Origin: Stenotrophomonas maltophilia
Lineage (GTDB): Bacteria; Pseudomonadota; Gammaproteobacteria; Xanthomonadales; Xanthomonadaceae
Assembly: GCF_002138415.1 (NCBI RefSeq)
Contig: NZ_CP015612.1
Location: 3,388,001 to 3,452,000, forward strand
Direction of reading: 5' to 3'
DNA: 64,000 bases
Below, one piece after another: positions 28,890-38,364 of this stretch (the stretch's first letter is position 1; the number at the start of each line of letters is the position of its first letter). The notes beneath the pieces are model-generated. The model saw only the letters and a program-made list of their open reading frames with translations, had not been told where the DNA came from and did not search any database. The translations under genes and the position numbers were made by a program.

Positions 28890-29570
28890 ATGCGCCTTTC
28901 GCAACTGATCGTGCTTGGCGTTCTGCTGGGGCTGGGTGCAGGCTGGTGGCTACACCGCGATGCGGGTGATCCGGTACCCGCCCCGCTGCCGCAAGCGCAG
29001 CCGGCAGTGACTGCGGCGCCGGCGAAGGAATCTGTAGCGCCACCCGCAACCGCCCCTGCCGCCAGGGTCGCGCCGTCAGTCGCGCAGGCTGCGGATGCGC
29101 CGTCCGGTCTGCTGCTGCCGGTGCAGGGCATCCTGACCTCCCAGCTGCGCGATACGTTCACCGATGCACGCAGCGAAGGCCGCGTGCACGATGCCATCGA
29201 CATCATGGCCGATGCCGGTACGCCGGTCCTGGCGGTGGCCGACGGCACGGTGGAAAAACTGTTCAACAGCGAACGCGGCGGCCTGACGATCTACCAGTTC
29301 GAGCCCAGTGGGCGCTGGTGTTACTACTACGCGCATCTGCAGCGCTATGCCGATGGCCTGGCCGAAAAACAGGTGATCAAGCGCGGTGAAGTGATCGGCT
29401 ACGTCGGCAGCACCGGCAACGCCAGCGCCGATGCCCCGCACCTGCATTTCGAGGTGCATGTGCTGGGGCCGGAGAAACAGTGGTGGAAGGGAGTGTCGAT
29501 CAATCCCTATCCCCTGCTGAAGTCGGCGGCATTGATGCCCGGCGCTGCCAGCGCCGCACCACCAGAGTAA
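28890..29570 (+). CDS. M23-family peptidoglycan peptidase (LytM domain)
   Basis: A 226-residue protein with an N-terminal membrane anchor (residues 4-22), a Pro/Ala-rich linker to about 70, and an M23/LytM domain. The visible landmarks are HDAIDIMADAGTPVLAVADG (zinc-ligand region) and SADAPHLHFEVHV with the HxH pair. The first His is followed by DAID, so the HxxxD ligand pair is intact. It could cut peptidoglycan peptide crosslinks, although many anchored LytM proteins are only activators of amidases. Its 3' end overlaps the convergent downstream gene by 71 bases. Confidence 0.88.
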   Translation: MRLSQLIVLGVLLGLGAGWWLHRDAGDPVPAPLPQAQPAVTAAPAKESVAPPATAPAARVAPSVAQAADAPSGLLLPVQGILTSQLRDTFTDARSEGRVHDAIDIMADAGTPVLAVADGTVEKLFNSERGGLTIYQFEPSGRWCYYYAHLQRYADGLAEKQVIKRGEVIGYVGSTGNASADAPHLHFEVHVLGPEKQWWKGVSINPYPLLKSAALMPGAASAAPPE

Positions 29571-30168
29571 AGACAGCCAACGCAGCCCCTGGAATCAGCA
29601 GGAACAGTGCCGCCACCTTCCAGAAGAAGAACGGCCACAGCCAGAGGTAGTCCAGGTCGGTCAGCTTCAGCAGATCCAGCGGTGGCTGCAGCTCGATGTC
29701 TGCCGCGCGCCCCGCCAGCGCCGGGTCCACCTCCAGCACGGTTACCCGTAGCCATGAGCGGCCGCGTGGCAATGCGTCGCCGCGGCCATAGCCAAAGTAG
29801 GACGCCATGAGGCCGCTGGACTCAACCGATGCCAGTCTGCGGTTGATGCGCTGCCCGGCCACTCCCGAACGCTCTCCTGCGCGGAAGTCTCCATGATCAG
29901 TGGGAGTCTCGATGCGCAGCAGCACTTCAGGGTCAGCCTCAGTACCGTCTGCGGCATAGCGCAGGCGCAGGCGCAGGCGCAGTTGGTCATCGATGAGGCG
30001 GTAGACGGCTATCTGGGCGGTTGCGCCAGGACTCAGCACCAACGGCACCGTCTGCGTGCGCGACGCCAGGGCATTGGCAGTCGCACCCAGCACCAGTACC
30101 AGGCAGGCGATGCCCCACAGGCTCCACAGCACCCACAGGGTGATCCGCACGATCGTCTCGCCTTTCAC
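29500..30168 (-). CDS. hypothetical membrane protein
   Basis: A 222-residue protein with an N-terminal hydrophobic segment (about residues 8-32), a soluble middle domain of about 140 residues rich in strands (LRLRLRLRYAADGTE), and a C-terminal hydrophobic segment (LWPFFFWKVAALFLLIPGAALAVFTLV). The family is not recognised. The GTG at 30168 is my choice of start; an ATG at 30258 would add 30 residues across the downstream terminator hairpin. It overlaps the convergent M23 gene by 71 bases. Confidence 0.65.
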   Translation of the reverse strand: MKGETIVRITLWVLWSLWGIACLVLVLGATANALASRTQTVPLVLSPGATAQIAVYRLIDDQLRLRLRLRYAADGTEADPEVLLRIETPTDHGDFRAGERSGVAGQRINRRLASVESSGLMASYFGYGRGDALPRGRSWLRVTVLEVDPALAGRAADIELQPPLDLLKLTDLDYLWLWPFFFWKVAALFLLIPGAALAVFTLVVRRWQRRASMPPTSAGDRD

Positions 30169-30223
30169 GCTGACATCCTGGTCATCGCGTCGCTTCCCCA
30201 CTGGCCTTGGCCACACAGTAACG

Positions 30224-30250
30224 AAAAAGCCCCGCTTGCGCGGGGCTTTT
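30224..30250. terminator. bidirectional terminator between hypothetical gene and purA
   Basis: A GCCCCGC/GCGGGGC stem with a TTGC loop, AAAAA before and TTTT after. On the minus strand it ends purA. Confidence 0.8.
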
Positions 30251-30262
30251 CCTGTCACCTAC

Positions 30263-30284
30263 GCCGGGCAGCGCCCGGTGCTAC
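30263..30284. repeat. GTAG-headed palindrome, short variant
   Basis: A gccgggc/gcccggt stem ending GCTAC, directly beside the purA stop codon. A similar unit lies at 60477-60499. Confidence 0.6.
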
Positions 30285-30285
30285 C

Positions 30286-31869
<1,584 letters not shown>

Positions 31870-32055
31870 TCAATGCCGCACCCACCACAGCAGGCTCAGG
31901 CCGGCCAGCAGCACCAGCCCGCCGAAGCTGCGCAGGGCCGGGCTGGGCAGGTCCAACAGGCGCTCGACCATGCGCTTCCAGGCAAACGGCGCGACGAACA
32001 GGAACAGGCCTTCCAGCACCGCCACCAGGCAGACGGCGGCGAACAGATCTTTCAT
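31870..32055 (-). CDS. DUF2065 small membrane protein (YjeT type)
   Basis: A 61-residue protein made of two hydrophobic segments (residues 4-22 and 41-58) joined by a basic loop, ending in WWVRH. It matches the small DUF2065/YjeT family that sits between hflC and purA in many gammaproteobacteria. The function is unknown, and the position suggests a link with the HflKC membrane complex. The ATG at 32055 follows a GGGGGA ribosome-binding site. Confidence 0.8.
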   Translation of the reverse strand: MKDLFAAVCLVAVLEGLFLFVAPFAWKRMVERLLDLPSPALRSFGGLVLLAGLSLLWWVRH

Positions 32056-32067
32056 GGGGGACTCCGG

Positions 32068-32103
32068 AAAAAGCACGGGGCCCGGCATCTGGCCGGGCCC
32101 CGT
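32068..32103 (-). terminator. terminator after hflC
   Basis: On the minus strand a CACGGGGCCCGGCC/GGCCGGGCCCCGTG-type hairpin is followed by CTTTTTCC. It lies between hflC and the DUF2065 gene and probably only attenuates, since the two usually belong together. Confidence 0.65.
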
Positions 32104-32122
32104 GGGGTACTGCCCTGCGACC

Positions 32123-32986
32123 TCAGCGGTCGTTCTTCAGGTACTGCAGGAACGGGTCGTTCTTGTCGAGCACGATCACGCCGTTGCCGTCACTCATGGA
32201 GCCACGGTAGGCCTCCAGGCTGCGGTAGAACGCATAGAACGACGGATCGGCCGAGCCGGCCTTGCCGTAGATGCGGGCCGCATCGGCATCGCCTTCACCA
32301 CGCAGGCGCTGGGCATCACGCTCGGCTTCGGCGATCAGCACGGTGCTGTCACGGTCGGCCTGGGCGCGGATGGTCAGCGACTGCTCCTCGCCTTCGGCGC
32401 GCAGCTTGGCGGCTTCCTGCTTGCGCTGGGCGCGCATGCGCTCATACACGTCGTTGATCACCTGGCTGTCGGTCGGCAGGTCCACCTGCTTGATGCGCAG
32501 GTCGATCATCTGCATGCCGAGGCCGGCCACCGCTTCGTTGATCCCCTTCAGCTGCTCGGCGATCAGCTCGCTGCGGTCGCCGGAGACCAGCTGCTGCAGG
32601 GTGCGCGAGTTGATCTGGTTGCGCAGCGAGTCGGTGATGATCGGTGCCAGTCGGGCATTGGCGATGCGCGGATCGCCGCCAGTGGCACGGAAGTAGTCAC
32701 CCACGTTGGAGATGTAGCCGATGGCGAAGAAGTCGACGCTGACGTCCTTCTGCTCGGCGGTGAAGTAACGCGCCGGGGCGGTGTCGAGCACCTGGAAGCG
32801 GCGGTCGAAGACCTTCACCGTTTCCACCACCGGCACCTTGAAGTGCAGGCCCGGCTTGATGTCCGAACGCACCACCTTGCCCAGGTTCAGGACCATGGCG
32901 GTCTGGTCCTCACGGACCACGTACACCGAGCCGAGCAGGCCCAGCACCACCGCCACGATCACGGCGATCCAGATAGGACTCTTCAT
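32123..32986 (-). CDS. hflC: HflC, FtsH-associated prohibitin-like protein
   Basis: A 287-residue protein with an N-terminal membrane anchor (residues 4-22), an SPFH/band-7 domain (about 25-190) and a C-terminal helical region with RAEGEEQSLTIRAQADRDS coiled coil. With HflK it forms a large periplasmic ring around the FtsH protease and modulates its access to membrane substrates. Its start overlaps the hflK stop by four bases, giving translational coupling and equal expression. Confidence 0.95.
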   Translation of the reverse strand: MKSPIWIAVIVAVVLGLLGSVYVVREDQTAMVLNLGKVVRSDIKPGLHFKVPVVETVKVFDRRFQVLDTAPARYFTAEQKDVSVDFFAIGYISNVGDYFRATGGDPRIANARLAPIITDSLRNQINSRTLQQLVSGDRSELIAEQLKGINEAVAGLGMQMIDLRIKQVDLPTDSQVINDVYERMRAQRKQEAAKLRAEGEEQSLTIRAQADRDSTVLIAEAERDAQRLRGEGDADAARIYGKAGSADPSFYAFYRSLEAYRGSMSDGNGVIVLDKNDPFLQYLKNDR

Positions 32987-34116
32987 CGGCTGCCCTCCTC
33001 ACGGCCGCTCGGTCGCCCGGTCGGGCGGCCCACCGGCCGGCCCGGATCACGGGACTGTTCCACCGTTGCGCCCGGCAACGACGGCATCACCACCTCCGGG
33101 TTGGTCACCCCCGGCGGAGCCGAGGTGGTGGGACGGGTATCGCCGGTCATCGGCACGTAGATCAGCTGGCGGCCATCGCCACCGATCACCTTGCGGTTCT
33201 CGCTCAGCACCTGCTGCACGGTCTCCAGCCACAGGCGCTTGCGGGTCACTTCCGGGGCGTCCTTGTACTGGGCCTGCAACAGGCTGAAGCGCTGCGCGTC
33301 ACCCTCGGCCTTGGACACCACGGCCTGCTTGTAGCCTTCGGCGGTGGTACGGGCGCGCGAGGCCTGGCCTCGGGCTTCCGGTACGACCTTGGCGGCGTAG
33401 GCCTGGGCTTCGTTGATCAGGCGTTCCTTGACCTGCTGGGCACCGTTGACCTCGTCGAAGGCCGGCTTCACCTCTTCCGGCGGACGGGCGTCCTGCAGGG
33501 TCAGGCCGGTCACGGTCAGGCCGGTCTTGAACGCCTTCAGCAGCGCCTGCAGGCGCTCTTCGGCAGCCACGGCCAGCGGGCCACGGTTGTTCAGTACCGC
33601 GTTGAGGTCGGCGCGACCGACTTCCTCGCGCACCGCGCTCTGCGCCGACTGTTCCAGCACCTGGTTGGCATCGACCGTGCCGAACAGGTACTGCTGCGGG
33701 TCGTCGATGCGGTACTGGACGTTCAGCGAGACGTTGACGATGTTCTCGTCGCGGGTCAGCACCGGCACCTGGATCGAGAAGGTCTTGATCTCGGTGGCGT
33801 TGACCTTGGTGACCGATTCAATCGGCCACGGCAGCTTGAAGTTCGGGCCGGGCTGCAGGATGCGCGAGAACTGGCCGAAGCGCAGCACCACGCCACGCTG
33901 CTGTTCGCCGATCAGCTGGAAGCTGGAGAACAGCACCAGCAACACCACGGCTGCCACCACCCAACGCACGATGCCACCGTCGAACAGGTCCTTCAGCGGC
34001 CCGGGCAGTCCGCCCCAGCCACCACCATTGCCACCGCCGCGCGACCCGAAGGGCCCGCGTCGATTGTCCTCGGGGCCTTGTCCGCCCTTGTTGCCGCCGG
34101 GTGTATTCCAGGCCAT
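32983..34116 (-). CDS. hflK: HflK, FtsH-associated prohibitin-like protein
   Basis: A 377-residue partner of HflC. It has a Gly-rich cytosolic N-terminus (MAWNTPGGNKGG), a membrane segment at about residues 56-75, an SPFH domain (80-260) containing VLRFGQFSRILQPG, a helical region, and a Pro/Gly/Arg-rich tail with repeated GRPTGRP units. It heads the minus-strand hfl operon, divergent from the oxidoreductase gene at 34270. hflX and hfq are not adjacent, unlike in E. coli. Confidence 0.95.
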   Translation of the reverse strand: MAWNTPGGNKGGQGPEDNRRGPFGSRGGGNGGGWGGLPGPLKDLFDGGIVRWVVAAVVLLVLFSSFQLIGEQQRGVVLRFGQFSRILQPGPNFKLPWPIESVTKVNATEIKTFSIQVPVLTRDENIVNVSLNVQYRIDDPQQYLFGTVDANQVLEQSAQSAVREEVGRADLNAVLNNRGPLAVAAEERLQALLKAFKTGLTVTGLTLQDARPPEEVKPAFDEVNGAQQVKERLINEAQAYAAKVVPEARGQASRARTTAEGYKQAVVSKAEGDAQRFSLLQAQYKDAPEVTRKRLWLETVQQVLSENRKVIGGDGRQLIYVPMTGDTRPTTSAPPGVTNPEVVMPSLPGATVEQSRDPGRPVGRPTGRPSGREEGSR

Positions 34117-34269
34117 GCACGCTCCATCAAGATTTGGGCTGCGGCGCGGGCCCTTCCCGCACCACCAGCCGTGAAACCATCACCGATCATACAAGATGGG
34201 GCGGATCGGCAGGATCGAAAGGGGGGCGACGGGGTAAGGTGGCGTTTTCCTCGAAGTCAGGCAACGCCG

Positions 34270-35265
34270 ATGGCCCCCACCACCCCGTTCACCGCCTTCC
34301 GCATCGAAAACGACGACGCTGGCTACCGCAGTGGCCTGGTCCAGCTCAAGATCGAAGACCTCAACCCCGGCCAGGTGCTGATCCGCGCCCACTGGTCCTC
34401 GGTCAACTACAAGGATGCCTTGGCCGGCACCGGCAAAGGCAGGATCCTGCGCCGTTTCCCGCTGGTGGGCGGCATCGACGTGGCCGGTATCGTGGTCGCC
34501 AGCACCGACCCGGACTGGCGTGAAGGCGACGCCGTGCTGGCCACCGGCTGCGGCCTGAGCGAGACCCGTGACGGCGGCTACAGCCAGTACGTGCGGCTGG
34601 AATCCCGCGCGGTGATCGCCCAGCCGGCCGGGCTGACCCCGCGCGAAGCGATGGTGCTGGGCACCGCCGGCTTCACCGCGGCGCTGGCCCTGCTGCGCAT
34701 GCAGGACAACCGGCAGACCCCGGAGCTCGGCCCGCTGGCGGTGACCGGCGCCAGCGGAGGCGTTGGCGCGCTGGCGCTGTCGATCTTCAGCCGGGCCGGT
34801 TATACCGTGCACGCGATCAGCGGCAAGCCCGACCAGACCGACTTCCTGCACGCCATCGGCGCCACCGAGGTGCTGCCGCGCCAGGCACTCTCCGAGACCG
34901 CCCCGCTGCAGTCGGCCCGCTTCGGCGGAGGCCTCGACAATGCCGGAGGCGACATGCTGGCCAGCCTGCTGGCGCAGACCGTGCCCTATGGCAACGTGGT
35001 CAGTGCCGGTCTGGCAGCCAGTCCGACGCTGGACATGACGGTGATGCCGTTCATCCTGCGCGGCGTCTCGCTGCTCGGCGTGTCTTCGGCCAATGCACCG
35101 CGCGGGCTGCGCGAAGAAGTGTGGTCGCGACTGGGCAGCGACTGGAAGCCGCGGCAGCTGGACCGCATCTGCACCGCCGAAGTCGGTCTCGATGGTCTTC
35201 CCGCCGTGTTCGAGCGGATGCTGGCGGGCGGTTCGCTGGGCCGCACCGTGGTGCGGATCGACTGA
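34270..35265 (+). CDS. YhdH/YhfP-family quinone oxidoreductase (AcuI-like)
   Basis: A 331-residue medium-chain dehydrogenase without zinc sites. It has the family opening FTAFRIENDDAGYRSG, VNYKDALAGTGKG in the catalytic half, and a Rossmann fold with VTGASGGVGALALSI (about residues 158-172). This family includes acrylyl-CoA reductase AcuI, an NADPH-dependent enzyme that turns acryloyl-CoA into propionyl-CoA. If that activity holds, its product would feed the methylcitrate cluster at 46-56 kb; this is inference. The ATG at 34270 is right because the upstream open frame overlaps the divergent hflK. Confidence 0.88.
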   Translation: MAPTTPFTAFRIENDDAGYRSGLVQLKIEDLNPGQVLIRAHWSSVNYKDALAGTGKGRILRRFPLVGGIDVAGIVVASTDPDWREGDAVLATGCGLSETRDGGYSQYVRLESRAVIAQPAGLTPREAMVLGTAGFTAALALLRMQDNRQTPELGPLAVTGASGGVGALALSIFSRAGYTVHAISGKPDQTDFLHAIGATEVLPRQALSETAPLQSARFGGGLDNAGGDMLASLLAQTVPYGNVVSAGLAASPTLDMTVMPFILRGVSLLGVSSANAPRGLREEVWSRLGSDWKPRQLDRICTAEVGLDGLPAVFERMLAGGSLGRTVVRID

Positions 35266-35308
35266 ACGTCGCAGGCAGGCGACGGACGGCAGACGCGGCC
35301 CTCCCGCC

Positions 35309-35345
35309 AGTAATGTGCCCGCACTACACTGCGGGCATTACATGG
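35309..35345 (+). promoter_or_regulatory. hairpin ending at the start of the CheY-like gene
   Basis: Arms GTAATG-TGCCCGCA and TGCGGGCA-TTAC, separated by about six bases, run up to the first candidate ATG (35342). It contains TACACT, a possible -10 box, in the loop region. The hairpin could be a translation control element, or simply an overlap of promoter and repeat. Confidence 0.35.
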
Positions 35346-35353
35346 GGAACAAC

Positions 35354-35725
35354 ATGGCACGCATTCTGATCGTCGACGACTCACCGTCGCAGCTGTTGGG
35401 GATACAGCGCATCGTCGAGAAGCTCGGGCACCAGATCCTGACCGCCACCGATGGCGCCGCCGGGGTCGAAACCGCCAAGGCCGAGCTGCCCGACCTGGTC
35501 CTGATGGACGTGGTGATGCCCAACCTCAATGGCTTCCAGGCCACCCGCACGCTTGCGCGCGACGAGGCGACCCGGCATATCCCGGTGATCCTGGTGACCA
35601 CCAAGGACCAGGACACCGACCGCATGTGGGGCATGCGCCAGGGCGCCAAGGCCTACATCACCAAGCCGTTCTCGGAGGACGAACTGTCCGAAGTGCTGGA
35701 GCGCGTGTTCGCCGGGCAGGGCTGA
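35354..35725 (+). CDS. single-domain CheY/PilH-like response regulator
   Basis: A 123-residue receiver domain alone. It begins ARILIVDDSPSQ with the acidic pair, has phospho-acceptor Asp near residue 52 in LVLMDVVMPNLNG, Thr near 83 in LVTTKD, and Lys near 105 in YITKPFSEDEL. It most resembles PilH/PilG receivers of the twitching-motility chemotaxis system, but no pil or che gene is adjacent, so the partner is open. Two starts are possible (35342 and 35354); the second has GGGGAA upstream and begins the fold directly. Confidence 0.88.
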   Translation: MARILIVDDSPSQLLGIQRIVEKLGHQILTATDGAAGVETAKAELPDLVLMDVVMPNLNGFQATRTLARDEATRHIPVILVTTKDQDTDRMWGMRQGAKAYITKPFSEDELSEVLERVFAGQG

Positions 35726-35735
35726 GCCCGCCCTG

Positions 35736-35825
35736 GTAGGTGCCAACCTTGGTTGGCCCACCACTTCGGTAGGTGCCAACCTTGGTTGGCCCACCACTGC
35801 GGTAGGTGCCAACCTTGGTTGGCAC
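35736..35825 (+). repeat. tandem array of three GTAGG/ACCTTGGT palindromes, 33-bp period
   Basis: Units begin at 35736, 35769 and 35802. Each is GTAGGTGCCAACC then TTGGTTGGC, nearly identical, with a short spacer ending CCACTxCG. All are in the same orientation, unlike the facing pairs elsewhere. Confidence 0.85.
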
Positions 35826-35836
35826 GCTTTTGCTTC

Positions 35837-35912
35837 GTAGTGCCGGCCGCTGGCCGGCAACCGCGCATCATCATCCAGAAGGATGAAATTGCCGGCCAGC
35901 GGCCGGCACTAC
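35837..35912. repeat. facing pair of GTAG-headed gccggcc palindromes
   Basis: Plus-strand GTAG copy at 35837-35860 and minus-strand copy at 35889-35912. An ACCAAGG palindrome (GTGCGGACC...GCCCGCAC) follows at about 35920-35940. Together with the tandem array this fills the gap 35726-36003, and no gene is visible in it. Confidence 0.8.
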
Positions 35913-36003
35913 CGAAAGGCGTGCGGACCAAGGCCCGCACCCACCAGGATCCATCTCAGATTGTCTCGCCGACGGCGCATGCCGCCGGCGCTCCTCCGGC
36001 CTG

Positions 36004-36897
36004 TCAGATTGACTCGCCGAACGCCTTGGCCAGGTTGCGATAGGCCTTCTTCTGCGCCTCGTCGGTCGCGGCCGGGGCCACGATCTCGATCTCGACGATC
36101 TGGTCGCCATCCGGGTTGCCCGGCAGGCCACGGCCGCGCAGGCGCAGCTTGCGGCCGGCATCGGAATCGGCCGGAATCTTCAGCTCCACCGCACCACCCA
36201 GGGTCGGCACGCTGATGCTGGTGCCCAGCGCGGCCTGCCACGGCGTGACCGGCAGCGTATAGAGGATGTTGCGGCCATCAACCTCGAACTGCGGGTGGGC
36301 GGCGTATTCCACTTCCAGCAGGAGGTTGCCACCATGGTTGCCCTGCCCCGCCAGGCGGATCACCTGCCCCGGACGGATGCCCTTGGGCACGCGCACATCC
36401 AGTTGCTTGCCGTTGACGGTGATGCGCAGGCTGTCGCCGCTGTAGGCCGCTTCCAGCGGTACCGACAGCTTGGCGCGGGTGTCGCGGTTGGGTGCATGAC
36501 CTTGGCTGCTGAACCCCGGGCCCGGACCAGCGCCGCCACCGCCACGCTGGCGCGCGAACAGGCTCTCGAAGAAGTCGCTGAAGCCGCCATTGGGGCCACC
36601 GCCGCCGAACACTTCCTCGAAGTTGAAGCCACCGGCACCGCCGTAGTTCGGCGGTACGTTGAACTCCTCGCCCGGGCGATAGCCCTGTGCGCGCAGCTGG
36701 TCGTAGGCCGCGCGCTTTTCCGGGTCGCGCAGCGCCTCGTAGGCCTCGTTGACCGCCTTGAACTTGTCCTCGGCCCCGGCCTCCTTGCTGACGTCCGGGT
36801 GGTACTTGCGTGCCAGCCGGCGGTAGGCGGTCTTGATCTCCGCCTCGCCCGCGCTCGGTTCCACCCCCAGGGTGGCGTAGTAATCCTTGAATTCCAT
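36004..36897 (-). CDS. cbpA: DnaJ-class co-chaperone CbpA
   Basis: A 297-residue J-protein. The J domain is at residues 1-70 with HPD in RKYHPDVSKEA, then a Gly/Phe-rich linker (GGAGGFNFEEVFGGGG), and two C-terminal substrate-binding domains (about 130-285). There is no zinc-finger domain, so it is the CbpA type rather than DnaJ. It stimulates DnaK and can bind curved DNA. It is divergent across 261 bases from a peroxiredoxin-ferritin pair, and that gap shows no other gene to me. Confidence 0.92.
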   Translation of the reverse strand: MEFKDYYATLGVEPSAGEAEIKTAYRRLARKYHPDVSKEAGAEDKFKAVNEAYEALRDPEKRAAYDQLRAQGYRPGEEFNVPPNYGGAGGFNFEEVFGGGGPNGGFSDFFESLFARQRGGGGAGPGPGFSSQGHAPNRDTRAKLSVPLEAAYSGDSLRITVNGKQLDVRVPKGIRPGQVIRLAGQGNHGGNLLLEVEYAAHPQFEVDGRNILYTLPVTPWQAALGTSISVPTLGGAVELKIPADSDAGRKLRLRGRGLPGNPDGDQIVEIEIVAPAATDEAQKKAYRNLAKAFGESI

Positions 36898-37158
36898 CCA
36901 GCTACCTCGATCTGCTTCGGCCGCGCCGGTGGCGCCGCCCCGGGTTCATTCTACGCGCCGGCGATGCTACGCCGCGCCTCGTGCGGCCCCGGTGAGGCCG
37001 ACTGATCCTGCGCAATGCGACTGCCATGCCGATGCCCCAGGCTGTGGCTGGAAGCCCCCGCCGCAAAGCCTGAAGATGGGGCCTGCACACGGGTTTTCCA
37101 ATGTCTTGACGCCCCTGTCCCATCCGGCCCACTAGCCTGCCCCAGCGAGGAGTTCCCC

Positions 37159-37641
37159 ATGACCATCCATGTCGGCGACCGCATTCCGGAAGTGACCCTC
37201 AAGCGCATCCGCGAGGGCATCGAAACACTTGATACGCATTCGCTGTTCGATGCGCGCAAGGTGGTGCTGTTCGCCGTGCCCGGCGCGTTCACCCCGACCT
37301 GCTCGGCGCGCCACCTGCCCGGCTACGTCGAGAAATTCGAGGACTTCCGCCAGCGCGGCATCGATGTCTACTGCATGGCCGTCAACGACCCGTTCGTGAT
37401 GAAGGCCTGGGCTGCCGACCAAAGCGTGCCCGACGGCCTGCTGATGCTGTCCGACGGCAATGCCGAACTGACCCGCGCGCTCGGCCTGGAGCTCGACGCC
37501 AGCGCCTCGGGCATGGGCATCCGCTCGCGCCGTTTCGCCCTGTACGTGGTCGACGGCGTGGTCCGCGCGACGTGGATCGAAGAGCCCGGCCAGTTCGAGG
37601 TGTCTTCGGCCGAGTACGTGCTGGAGCACCTGCCCACCTGA
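37159..37641 (+). CDS. peroxiredoxin (Prx5 type)
   Basis: A 160-residue thiol peroxidase of the Prx5 group. The catalytic motif is PGAFTPTCSARHLPGY, with peroxidatic Cys near residue 48, and the conserved Arg lies in GIRSRRFALYV. These enzymes reduce peroxides with glutathione/glutaredoxin or thioredoxin. The ATG at 37159 follows a GAGGAG ribosome-binding site; the longer upstream frame is not coding. The ferritin-like gene follows after 29 bases, so peroxide removal and iron handling are likely coexpressed. Confidence 0.92.
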   Translation: MTIHVGDRIPEVTLKRIREGIETLDTHSLFDARKVVLFAVPGAFTPTCSARHLPGYVEKFEDFRQRGIDVYCMAVNDPFVMKAWAADQSVPDGLLMLSDGNAELTRALGLELDASASGMGIRSRRFALYVVDGVVRATWIEEPGQFEVSSAEYVLEHLPT

Positions 37642-37670
37642 TCTCCCACCGCAAAAGGAAACGGCCAGCC

Positions 37671-38246
37671 ATGTCCAGCAAGCCAGCCAAAGCCGCAAAG
37701 CCTGCCGCAGAGGTTCCCGGCATCAGTGACCGCAAGACCCTGCGCGAACGCGCCCGGCACAACATCGAAGACGGGGCTATCACCGACAGCTACAGCGCCG
37801 ACCGCAAGGTGGTGATCAAGCTGCTCAACGACGCACTGGCCACCGAGTACGTGTGCGTGCTGCGCTACTACCGGCACTATTTCATGGCCAAGGGCATGCT
37901 GGCCGACGCGGTCAAGGCCGAATTCCTCGAGCATGCACAGCAGGAACAGGCGCATGCCGGCAAGCTGGCCGAGCGTATCGTGCAGCTCGGCGGTGAGCCG
38001 GATCTCAACCCCGACACGCTGACCGCACGCTCGCATGCCGAATACAAGGAAGGCAGCGACCTGCGCGACATGGTCCGCGAGAACCTGGTGGCCGAACGGA
38101 TTGCCATCGACAGCTACCGCGAAATGATCAACTTCATCGGCGACCGCGATACCACCACCAAGCGCATCCTCGAAGAGATCCTGGCGCAGGAAGAGGAACA
38201 CGCCGACGAGTTTGCCGACCTGCTGGATGGGTGGATCGGGGAATGA
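37671..38246 (+). CDS. ferritin-like / bacterioferritin family protein
   Basis: A 191-residue four-helix-bundle protein with an N-terminal Lys/Ala/Pro-rich tail (about 30 residues). Di-iron ligands are visible in NDALATEYVCVLRYY (Glu), AEFLEHAQQEQAHAGKLAERI (Glu and His), and ILEEILAQEEEHADEF (Glu and EEEH). It belongs to the bacterioferritin/DUF892-like ferritins and should store or oxidise iron; the basic tail could bind DNA in the way of some Dps proteins. AAAGGA precedes the ATG at 37671. Confidence 0.87.
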   Translation: MSSKPAKAAKPAAEVPGISDRKTLRERARHNIEDGAITDSYSADRKVVIKLLNDALATEYVCVLRYYRHYFMAKGMLADAVKAEFLEHAQQEQAHAGKLAERIVQLGGEPDLNPDTLTARSHAEYKEGSDLRDMVRENLVAERIAIDSYREMINFIGDRDTTTKRILEEILAQEEEHADEFADLLDGWIGE

Positions 38247-38250
38247 TCTG

Positions 38251-38307
38251 GTAGATGCCCACCTTGGTGGGCGCCTTTGCCGCGTGCCAACCAAGGTTGG
38301 CACCTAC
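38251..38307. repeat. facing pair of GTAG/ACCTTGGT palindromes
   Basis: GTAGATGCCCACC-TTGGTGGGC at 38251-38272 faces GTGCCAACC-AAGGTTGGCACCTAC at 38284-38307, directly downstream of the ferritin-like gene. Confidence 0.85.
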
Positions 38308-38340
38308 CAGAGCATGGCGGTGTCGTTGACGCTGGACCGC

Positions 38341-38364
38341 GCACCGACCAAGGCCGGCACCTAC
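38341..38364 (-). repeat. GTAG palindrome that supplies the pbpC stop codon
   Basis: GCACCGACC-AAGGCCGGCAC-CTAC. On the minus strand the head GTAG (38364-38361) contains the TAG that ends pbpC. Confidence 0.75.

Noticed and set aside
35736..35825. CRISPR-like array
   Set aside because: Three units with 33-bp period, but spacers are only about 8 bases and nearly identical, and no cas genes are present; it is a tandem of GTAG palindromes.
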